Of a stretch of 37,230 bases of DNA, positions 1 to 6,900 are shown in pieces. A model generated the notes under the pieces. The model had not been told where the DNA came from. It did not search any database and worked only from the letters and a program-made list of their open reading frames with translations. Source of the DNA: JAUSPI01 sp964454305 (GTDB lineage Bacteria > Desulfobacterota > Syntrophia > Syntrophales > JADFWA01); the NCBI GenBank assembly GCA_964454305.1, contig CAYVXX010000013.1:1-37230 (forward strand), given 5' to 3'. The position numbers and the translations under genes are program-made. How positions within the stretch are numbered: position 1 is the stretch's first letter; every line of letters begins with the position of its first letter.

Positions 1-54
1 AGCATCAGCCTTCCAAGCTGAGGGTCGCGGGTTCGAATCCCGTTTCCCGCTCCA
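1..54 (+). tRNA. tRNA-Gly (TCC), 3' part only
   Basis: The window opens inside this tRNA. Visible are part of the D arm, an anticodon arm whose loop reads CTTCCAA (anticodon TCC, glycine), a T arm containing GTTCGAATC, the 3' acceptor strand and an encoded CCA at 52-54. The 5' acceptor strand and most of the D arm lie before base 1, so this is truncated by the window and not a pseudogene. It is followed 146 bases later by tRNA-Thr, the usual Gly-Thr order of this locus. Confidence 0.9.
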
Positions 55-200
55 TTTTATTGATAAGAGTGATTGTCTGGTTTGTAGGGTAACAATTTGT
101 GAGGGATGAGCAGGTATTCTGAGGATTGGAGAAATTGTCTGAGAGCCAATACTGGTCTGTTAGAGCTATTGCAGAGATTGCTTTTTGCATCTATTAATTT

Positions 201-276
201 GCCCACGTAGCTCAGTCGGTAGAGCACATCCTTGGTAAGGATGAGGTCACCAGTTCAATCCTGGTCGTGGGCTCCA
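201..276 (+). tRNA. tRNA-Thr (GGT)
   Basis: A complete 76-base cloverleaf: acceptor strands GCCCACG and CGTGGGC pair fully, the anticodon stem CATCC/GGATG encloses the loop TTGGTAA (anticodon GGT, threonine), the T loop contains GTTCAATCC, and the 3' CCA is encoded. It lies 22 bases before rpmG. In many proteobacteria a tuf gene follows this tRNA; here none does. Confidence 0.97.
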
Positions 277-298
277 TTTTAGAAAGAGTTGGTTTGTA

Positions 299-448
299 AT
301 GAGAAACATAATTACCTTGGCTTGTACGGAATGTAAACAAAGAAATTATACAACAACAAAGAACAAGAGAACGATGCAGGATCGGCTTGAGTTGAAAAAA
401 TATTGTAAATTTTGCCGGGTCCACACTGTTCACAGGGAAACGAAGTAG
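299..448 (+). CDS. rpmG: 50S ribosomal protein L33 (zinc form)
   Basis: This short gene encodes 49 residues starting MRNIITLACTECK and ending HRETK, the normal L33 length and layout. L33 is a small protein of the large subunit near the E site. Cys9, Cys12, Cys36 and Cys39 form the zinc-ribbon pairs of the metal-binding version. The ATG at 299 is only 22 bases after the tRNA-Thr CCA, so the mRNA is probably released by tRNA 3' processing. The upstream AGAAAG is a weak ribosome binding site. The position between tRNA-Thr and tRNA-Trp, upstream of secE, is the classic one. Identification is secure. Confidence 0.95.
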   Translation: MRNIITLACTECKQRNYTTTKNKRTMQDRLELKKYCKFCRVHTVHRETK

Positions 449-533
449 TTAACATGGGGCGCATCTTAGCAGAGAAACCGTTGTGTAAATCTTTTTTCGC
501 TTTACCTGAAATGTTTTTTAATGATTCTAAGGC

Positions 534-562
534 TTGGACAACATCCTGTTTTAAGGTAAACC
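534..562 (+). promoter_or_regulatory. Possible sigma-70 promoter for tRNA-Trp / secE-nusG
   Basis: TTGGAC (534-539) and TAAACC (557-562) are 17 bases apart, and the expected start near 569 lies just upstream of the tRNA-Trp 5' end at 577. The -35 is good and the -10 is poor. It is a guess from spacing; readthrough from the tRNA-Thr transcript is equally possible. Confidence 0.3.
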
Positions 563-576
563 CCATATACGGGTAC

Positions 577-654
577 GGGCCAGTAGCTCTAATTGGATAG
601 AGCGCCGGACTCCAAATCCGGATGCTGGGGGTTCGAGTCCCTCCTGGCCTGCCA
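577..654 (+). tRNA. tRNA-Trp (CCA)
   Basis: A complete cloverleaf with acceptor strands GGGCCAG and CTGGCCT (closed by a G-U pair), anticodon stem CCGGA/TCCGG around the loop CTCCAAA (anticodon CCA, tryptophan), T stem GGGGG/CCCTC, discriminator G and an encoded CCA at 652-654. It sits between rpmG and secE, as in many proteobacteria. Confidence 0.97.
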
Positions 655-692
655 TTTTTATCGTTACGGAAACAAGTTCAGGATAAATATCA

Positions 693-884
693 ATGAATAG
701 GATACAAAAAATAAGACAGTTTTTGAAAGAGGCAAAGGTTGAGCTTAAAAAGGTTGTATGGCCAACACCTAAGCAGGCTTTCACCTCCACATCGATCGTC
801 GTTATTTTCACTTTCATTGTGTCTATGTTTCTCGGCATCGCGGATTTTGGACTCACTAAAATATTGAGATTGTTCATGGGTTGA
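693..884 (+). CDS. secE: Preprotein translocase subunit SecE
   Basis: A 63-residue protein, the typical size of the single-span bacterial SecE. It forms the SecYEG channel in the inner membrane with SecY, which is encoded in this window at 26648-27955. An amphipathic cytoplasmic helix (about residues 5-20, with the conserved ELKKVVWPTPKQA segment at 18-30) is followed by one hydrophobic span, about residues 34-58. It lies four bases before nusG, the universal secE-nusG pair, downstream of tRNA-Trp. An AGGA about a dozen bases upstream of the ATG serves as ribosome binding site. No SecG is present here. Confidence 0.97.
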   Translation: MNRIQKIRQFLKEAKVELKKVVWPTPKQAFTSTSIVVIFTFIVSMFLGIADFGLTKILRLFMG

Positions 885-888
885 ATAT

Positions 889-1419
889 ATGGCCTTTAAA
901 TGGTATGTCATTCACACATATTCGGGGTTTGAAAATAAGGTAAAGCTTGCCATGCAGGAGAGGATAGAAGCTGCTGGTATGCAGGAGTATTTCTCTGATA
1001 TTCTTGTGCCTGAAGAGGACGTCGTCGAACTGGTTAGCGGGAACAAAAAAACCTCCAAAAGGAAATTTTTCCCCTGTTATATACTTGTAAGAATGGAAAT
1101 GAACGATGAAGCCTGGCATATAGTGAATAGTACCCCGAAAGTTACGGGATTTGTCGGAAGCAAAGATAAGCCGACTCCGATACCTGATGAGGATGTTAAG
1201 TTGCTGAAGACGAGGATAGATGAAGGGACCTTGAAACCGAAACCCAAATATGAGTTTGAAGTTGGAGATCATGTCAGAATTATAGACGGTCCATTTACAA
1301 GCTTTGACGGGCTGGTTGACGAGGTTAAACCCGAGAAGGGGAAATTAAGAGTTATCGTTAGTATTTTTGGCAGGTCAACGCCTGTGGAATTAGATTTCAT
1401 ACAGGTTGTCCAGAATTAA
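889..1419 (+). CDS. nusG: Transcription termination/antitermination protein NusG
   Basis: A 176-residue NusG of standard length. The N-terminal NGN domain (about residues 3-110, beginning KWYVIHTYSGFENKV) binds the RNA polymerase clamp. The C-terminal KOW domain (about 122-176, with VGDHVRIIDGPF) contacts Rho or ribosomal protein S10, coupling transcription to translation. Both partners' genes, rpoB/rpoC and rpsJ, lie downstream in this window. The ATG follows the secE stop by four bases, so translation is probably coupled; the upstream region has only a weak purine stretch as a ribosome binding site. Confidence 0.98.
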   Translation: MAFKWYVIHTYSGFENKVKLAMQERIEAAGMQEYFSDILVPEEDVVELVSGNKKTSKRKFFPCYILVRMEMNDEAWHIVNSTPKVTGFVGSKDKPTPIPDEDVKLLKTRIDEGTLKPKPKYEFEVGDHVRIIDGPFTSFDGLVDEVKPEKGKLRVIVSIFGRSTPVELDFIQVVQN

Positions 1420-1452
1420 TATTAATGAAAAGCTGGAGATAGGGTGATCATA

Positions 1453-1878
1453 ATGGCAAAAAAGGTTATAGCAAGCATAAAACTTCAAATTCAGGCGGGG
1501 AAAGCTTCTCCGTCACCACCTATAGGGCCGGCCCTGGGTCAACATGGAGTAAATATTATGGAGTTCTGCAAGGCATATAATGCCATGACGCAGAACCAGG
1601 AAGGAATGATTATACCCGTACTAATAACTGTATATGCTGATAGATCCTTTACATTCGTTACCAGAACGCCGCCGACTTCTGTTCTTCTCAAGCAGGCAGC
1701 CAAAATAGCGAAGGGATCCGGAGATCCGAAAAGAGAAAAGGTAGGGACAGTAACAGCCAAACAGGTGAAGGAGATTGCTGAGTTAAAATATAATGACCTG
1801 AATGCCCTGGATATGTCGGGAGCTGAAAAAATTGTGAAGGGAACGGCAAGATCAATGGGGATTGAAATTGCAGAATAG
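1453..1878 (+). CDS. rplK: 50S ribosomal protein L11
   Basis: A 141-residue L11 starting MAKKVIASIKLQIQAGKASP. It forms the GTPase-associated stalk base with 23S rRNA and L10 and is the site that thiostrepton-type antibiotics contact. The N-terminal domain carries the conserved proline-rich PSPPIGPALGQHGVNIMEFC segment, and the C-terminal RNA-binding domain covers about residues 75-141. An in-frame GTG lies nine bases upstream, but the ATG at 1453 matches the family start and has AGGG eight bases upstream. It is followed by rplA, the usual L11-L1 pair. Confidence 0.97.
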   Translation: MAKKVIASIKLQIQAGKASPSPPIGPALGQHGVNIMEFCKAYNAMTQNQEGMIIPVLITVYADRSFTFVTRTPPTSVLLKQAAKIAKGSGDPKREKVGTVTAKQVKEIAELKYNDLNALDMSGAEKIVKGTARSMGIEIAE

Positions 1879-1894
1879 AAGGGGTTGAGCGACA

Positions 1895-2599
1895 ATGCCT
1901 AAGGAAGGTAAAAGTTTTTTAAAAGCGAAAGAGAAGGTTGAATCTGGAAAGAAATATGTTCTGAAGGAAGCTTTGGAACTGATTGTGAGCACCTCGAGGG
2001 CAAAGTTTGATGAAACTGTCGATGTAGCTATCAGATTAGGTGTGAATCCAAGGCATGCCGATCAGATGGTTAGAGGAAGCGTGGTTCTTCCTAATGGCTT
2101 GGGGAAGTCTGTAAGAGTGTTGGTTTTTGCAAAGGGCGATAAAGAGAAGGAAGCTCTTGATGCGGGAGCTGATATTGTTGGCTCTGATGACATAATTGAA
2201 AAAATAAAAGGGGGTTGGTTTGAGTTTGACAGAGTTGTTGCTACACCTGATATAATGGGTAATGTGGGAAAACTTGGAAAACTCTTAGGCCCGCGTGGGT
2301 TGATGCCGAATCCGAAAGTCGGCACAGTAACCTTTGATGTAGGAAGAGTTGTAAAAGAACTCAAGGCGGGTAAGATTGAGTTCAGAGTAGAAAAAGCAGG
2401 AATTGTACATAGTTCAGTAGGAAAGGTTTCTTTTGGGGCAGATAAATTGTTGGAAAACATTTTAACATTAGCAGAAACTATCGTGAAACTGAGACCGGCA
2501 TCGAGTAAAGGAACTTATCTAAGAAACATATCACTTTCTACCACTATGGGTCCAGGGATAAAGGTGGATCCCCTGAATGTCATAAATCTTTTGAGATGA
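1895..2599 (+). CDS. rplA: 50S ribosomal protein L1
   Basis: A 234-residue L1 of normal length. L1 binds the mobile L1 stalk of 23S rRNA at the tRNA exit site, and in E. coli it also represses its own mRNA. Family segments are visible, including KFDETVDVAIRLGVNPRHAD near residue 37 and the signature GKLGKLLGPRGLMPNPK about residues 124-140. It starts 16 bases after rplK. A 256-base spacer with RNA structure follows, which probably separates the L11-L1 unit from rplJ-rplL. I see no convincing L1-binding mimic upstream of rplK. Confidence 0.98.
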   Translation: MPKEGKSFLKAKEKVESGKKYVLKEALELIVSTSRAKFDETVDVAIRLGVNPRHADQMVRGSVVLPNGLGKSVRVLVFAKGDKEKEALDAGADIVGSDDIIEKIKGGWFEFDRVVATPDIMGNVGKLGKLLGPRGLMPNPKVGTVTFDVGRVVKELKAGKIEFRVEKAGIVHSSVGKVSFGADKLLENILTLAETIVKLRPASSKGTYLRNISLSTTMGPGIKVDPLNVINLLR

Positions 2600-2691
2600 T
2601 TATTAATACTCAGCTGTCAGCGAAGTGGCAAAACTTTGTTTCTGCTAAGAGCTTTCAGTTGGGTATTGATATCTGATAAATAAGTCAGAAG

Positions 2692-2784
2692 TCAGAGACA
2701 GCGGGTACAGGATGTTTAAACGATTTGAATCGGCCTGCCGAGACGATTGGTTAGTTCAATGTTTCTTCCTGTATGCATCTCTGA
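2692..2784 (+). promoter_or_regulatory. Probable L10-type leader upstream of rplJ-rplL
   Basis: In the untranslated stretch before rplJ, TCAGAGA (2692-2698) pairs with TCTCTGA (2778-2784) and TACAGGA (2706-2712) pairs with TCCTGTA (2767-2773). This encloses about 54 bases containing GCCTGCCGAGACG, which resembles the CUGCCGA core of known L10 leaders. Known L10 leaders bind the L10-L12 complex and repress the operon. The helices are seen directly; assigning them to the L10 leader family is an inference that a covariance-model search (Rfam L10 leader) would settle. Confidence 0.6.
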
Positions 2785-2799
2785 TTTTCAAACTAAATT

Positions 2800-2822
2800 C
2801 TTACTTTATAGTAAGGTTTTTT
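2800..2822 (+). terminator. Attenuator hairpin with T run before rplJ
   Basis: CTTACT (2800-2805) and AGTAAG (2810-2815) form a 6-bp stem with a TTAT loop, followed after one G by six T residues (2817-2822). It lies between the L10-type leader and the rplJ ribosome binding site, where a conditional terminator would act. The stem is short and AT-rich, so it is probably partial. Confidence 0.5.
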
Positions 2823-2855
2823 GGAATTCAGAATAAGAAAGGAGGCTAGAAATAG

Positions 2856-3368
2856 TTGGATCGAAAAACTAAAGAGCTGGTTGTTGCTGATCTTCGTGAT
2901 AAACTTAAAGATGTTAGGCTGGCGGTTCTGGTGGATTATAGTGGTTTAAATGTTGAGAAGATTACCTCATTAAGAAATGAGCTGCGTAAATCCGCGACCG
3001 AGTTAAGGGTGGCAAAGAATACCCTTCTGGGAATTGCTTCTAAGGGTACCGATTTTAGTATTCTTGAAGAGTATTTCAAGGGGCCGCTTGCCATTGCCAT
3101 GGGTTATGGAGATGAAATTGCGCCGACAAAAGCACTGGTTAATTTTGCCAGAGGGAACGAGAAGCTGGAAATTAAAGCCGGGATGTTGGATGGCAAGTTT
3201 TTAAGTAAGGAAGAGATAGGTATTCTGGCTGCGCTTCCAAGCAGGGATGTTCTTGTTGGGAAGCTTCTCTCCATACTGGTAGCAACACAAGCTTCGCTGG
3301 TTAATGTGCTAAATGGTGTTCCGAGAAGCTTTGTTCAAGTTCTTGACGCTTATCGGACAGAGAAATAA
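2856..3368 (+). CDS. rplJ: 50S ribosomal protein L10
   Basis: A 170-residue L10, the stalk base protein that anchors L7/L12 dimers to 23S rRNA. The N-terminal RNA-binding domain includes DYSGLNVEKITSLRNELR (about residues 27-44) and VAKNTLL (about 53-59). The C-terminal helix that binds L7/L12 covers about 135-170. The start is TTG at 2856, with a strong AAAGGAGG ending ten bases upstream, and no better in-frame start exists. The gene follows the leader and attenuator described above and is followed 24 bases later by rplL. Confidence 0.97.
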   Translation: MDRKTKELVVADLRDKLKDVRLAVLVDYSGLNVEKITSLRNELRKSATELRVAKNTLLGIASKGTDFSILEEYFKGPLAIAMGYGDEIAPTKALVNFARGNEKLEIKAGMLDGKFLSKEEIGILAALPSRDVLVGKLLSILVATQASLVNVLNGVPRSFVQVLDAYRTEK

Positions 3369-3392
3369 AACATACAGGAAGGAATTAGAAAA

Positions 3393-3869
3393 ATGACAGA
3401 TGAAAAGGTAGCAAAAGAGAAAGTAACAAAGGAAAAAACACAAAAAGAAGAAGTAGAGAAAGAAAAGGTAACAAAAGAGAAAGCGACAAAAGAGAAAACA
3501 ACAAAAGAAGATGTTATAAAGTTTATTGAAGATATGACAGTTCTTGAGTTGTCGCAACTCGTAAAGGAATTGGAAGAAAAGTTTGGTGTGTCCGCGGCTG
3601 CGCCAGTATCGGTTGCTGCTGCTCCAGGGTCAGAACAGGTAGTCCAGGAAGAAGAGAAAACTGAATTTGATGTTATTCTCGCCGGTTTTGGTGACCAGAA
3701 GATTCAGGTTATAAAGGTTGTCAGGGCATTGACAGGTTTGGGATTGAAAGAAGCTAAAAATTTGGTTGATGGTGTGCCGAAGCCGGTTAAAGAGGCTATT
3801 TCGAAGGATGAGGCGGATGATATTAAGAAGAAGCTGGAAGAGGTAGGAGCCAGCGTGGAGATTAAGTGA
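3393..3869 (+). CDS. rplL: 50S ribosomal protein L7/L12 with a repeat-expanded N-terminus
   Basis: L7/L12 is the multicopy stalk protein that recruits translation GTPases. The canonical part starts around residue 36 (TTKEDVIKFIEDMTVLEL), followed by an Ala/Pro hinge (about 72-85) and the factor-binding C-terminal domain (about 92-158, with GLGLKEAKNLVDGVPKPVKE). The protein is 158 residues, roughly 30 longer than usual. The excess is a highly charged N-terminal tail built from seven five-residue units of the type [VAT]-x-K-E-[KED] at residues 6-40, encoded by seven 15-base repeats (3408-3512). The ATG has AGGAAGGA upstream and no alternative start exists between the tail and the core, so the tail should be translated. 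Confidence 0.97.
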   Translation: MTDEKVAKEKVTKEKTQKEEVEKEKVTKEKATKEKTTKEDVIKFIEDMTVLELSQLVKELEEKFGVSAAAPVSVAAAPGSEQVVQEEEKTEFDVILAGFGDQKIQVIKVVRALTGLGLKEAKNLVDGVPKPVKEAISKDEADDIKKKLEEVGASVEIK

Positions 3870-3876
3870 AATAGTA

Positions 3877-3912
3877 GTTGGTGGACAGTAGTATCCAGTG
3901 GTCTTTACCAAC
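3877..3912 (+). other. Stem-loop in the rplL-rpoB spacer
   Basis: GTTGG (3877-3881) pairs with CCAAC (3908-3912), and directly inside it TGGA (3882-3885) pairs with TCCA (3894-3897). No T run follows. In E. coli the rplL-rpoB spacer holds an RNase III processing site and a partial terminator; this hairpin is in the same place but its role is inferred. Confidence 0.35.
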
Positions 3913-3956
3913 CATTGCTTACTGAACTTTAACTATCAATTGCTGTAAGGGGAATT

Positions 3957-6900
3957 ATGGACGGGTTTAGAAAAAATTTTGGTCGCATTAAAAAAATAGT
4001 TGATATCCCAGATCTTATTGATATCCAGACAAAGTCATATGAGAAGTTCCTCCAAAGGGATATAATTCCCGACGAGAGGGATAATTCGGGTCTGCAGGGT
4101 ACCTTTAAGAGTGTTTTTCCCATTTCGGATTTCAGCGGTCAGTGTTCTTTAGAATTTGTAAGTTACAAAATAGGGGATGTCAGATACGATGTGAAAGAGT
4201 GCCTTCAGAAGGGAATGACCTATGCGGCTCCGCTGAAGATTGTAGTTAGGCTTGTTGTTTTTGATATTGACCGGGATAGTGAGCAAAAGACAATCAGAGA
4301 TATCAAGGAACAGGAGATTTACTTTGGTGAGATACCATTGATGACAGATAATGGCACTTTTATTGTCAATGGTACGGAGCGGGTTATAGTCAGCCAGCTT
4401 CACAGATCCCCCGGTATCTTTTTTGATCATGACAAGGGGAAGACACATGCAAGCGGAAAACTAATATATTCAGCAAGGATTATTCCAATCAGGGGTTCCT
4501 GGCTCGATCTTGAATTTGATTCCAAGGATTTTCTTTATGTTAGGATAGACAGAAGAAGAAAAATGCCCGTGACTATCCTTTTAAAGGCTATGGGAAACTC
4601 TACCGATGATTTGCTTGGCTATTTTCATAATATTGAAAAAGTATTTCTGGAGGATGGCCAGGCTTTTATGGCGGTGGATGAGTTTCTCGTTGATGAGAGG
4701 GCCCCGGAAGATATTAAGGATAAAAAGACCGGTGAAGTTGTCGTAAAAAAGGGCAGGAAAATATCGAAAGCGGCTTTGAAAAAACTTGTGGGATTAAATA
4801 TAGGTCGAATGTCGATAAGTGATGAAGTCCTTGTTGGAAAGATGGTCTCATCGGACGTATTGGATCCTGAAACAGAAGAGGTTTTGTTACACTGCAATAG
4901 CGAATTGACTGTGGAAGGGTTGAAATTAGTTCGAGAAAAAGGGGTCAAGGAACTAAGGTTTATTAGTCTTGACGAAGATGGAACAAGTTCTGCCATGAGG
5001 GATACTCTCCTGATTGATAAGGTTGAGACGGAAGAAGACGCAATAACTGAAATATACAGGAGACTCCGACCAAGCAATCCACCCACTCTTGAAACGGCAC
5101 GCAGGTTTTTCGATAGTCTCTTTTTCAATCCTGATAGCTATAATCTTTCTAATGTGGGCAGAGCCAAGATGAATTATAAACTTGGCATGGATGTCCCTAC
5201 GGATGTAACGGTGTTACGGAATGAGGATATCCTGAAGGCAGTTAAATATCTTATTGATCTCAAGAATGGTGTGGGAGATTGCAGTATTGATGATATTGAT
5301 CATTTAGGTAACAGAAGGGCCAGATCTGTTGGAGAACTTATCGAAAATCAGTACAGGATAGGCTTGGTCAGAATGGAGCGGGCTATTAAAGAGAAGATGA
5401 GTCTTCAGGATGTGGAAACCATGATGCCCCATGATTTAATAAATGCTAAACCTGTTTTGGCCGTTGTTAATGAGTTTTTTGGGAGCAGCCAGCTGTCACA
5501 GTTTATGGATCAGACGAATCCGCTTTCAGAAGTTACGCACAAAAGGAGGTTGTCCGCCCTTGGCCCAGGGGGGCTTACTAGGGAGCGGGCGGGCTTTGAA
5601 GTGAGAGATGTGCATTCATCTCACTATGGCCGGATATGTCCTATTGAGACCCCCGAGGGGCCAAATATAGGTCTTATTGTTTCTCTTAGTACCTACGCAA
5701 GGGTGAATGAATTCGGTTTTATAGAAACTCCGTACAGGGTGGTAAGAAACGGGATAGTCTCTAATGACATTGAATACTTAACAGCAATGGAGGAAGAAAA
5801 ATATATTATAGCCGAGGCGGATACTCCTCTCGATTCAAAAGGAAGATTTAAGGATAAGCTTATTTCTTCCAGGAGGGGGGAGGACTTTGTCATGGCTATG
5901 CCTGATGAAGTTGAGCTTATGGATGTATCTCCCAATCAACTTGTAAGTGTTGCCGCAGGACTTATCCCCTTCTTGGAACATGATGATGCCAACCGTGCCC
6001 TGATGGGTTCCAATATGCAGCGACAGGCGGTTCCGCTTGTAAAACCTGAATATCCTCTTGTGGGTACGGGGATGGAGTCAGTTATTGCGCGGGATTCTGG
6101 AGCTGTCATAATGGCGAAAAGGTCTGGCGTTGTGAAGAGCGTTGATGCGTCAAGGATTGTAATTGAATGTGATGATGAGGAAAAAACTCAGTTCGATACG
6201 GGAGTTGATATATATAACCTGACCAAGTTTCAGCGTTCAAATCAGGATACATGTTTCAATCATAAGGCTATTGTAAACGCAGGAGATAGAGTAGACAGGG
6301 GAGCGGTGATAGCCGATGGACCTGCAACCAATGATGGAGAGCTGGCACTGGGGAGAAACGTCATGGTCGCCTTTATGTCCTGGGGAGGATATAATTATGA
6401 GGACTCTATCTTGATCAGTGAAAGAGTGGTGAAAGAGGACGTTTATACCTCTATACATATAGAAGAATTTGACACCATGGCAAGGGATACGAAACTTGGC
6501 AAAGAGGAAATTACGAGAGACATTCCCAATGTAGGTGAGGAAACCCTGCGGAATCTGGATGAAAGCGGGATGGTTCGTATAGGAGTATCGGTGAAACCGG
6601 GAGATGTTCTGGTCGGTAAGATTACCCCAAAAGGGGAAACACAACTGTCTCCGGAAGAAAAGTTGCTTAGGGCTATATTTGGTGAGAAAGCTGGTGATGT
6701 TAGGGACACATCTATGCGTGTGCCCCCTGGAGTTGAGGGTATAGTTATAGATGCAAAAACATTTACCCGTAAGGGGACGGAGAAAGATCGCAGATCGCAA
6801 ATTATAGAAGACGAAGAGATAGGGCGTTTACTCAAGGACAGAGATGATGAGAGCGGGATTATTACCGATAATGTTAAGAATGAAATTTCAAAATTACTAA

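Noticed and set aside
5..190. Minus-strand open frame over tRNA-Gly (ending GFEPATLSLEG), and similar ones at 212-433 and 551-877
   Set aside because: Their telltale tails (GFEPATLSLEG, RIELVTSSLP, GLEPPASGF) are well-known false proteins read from the antisense strand of tRNA genes.
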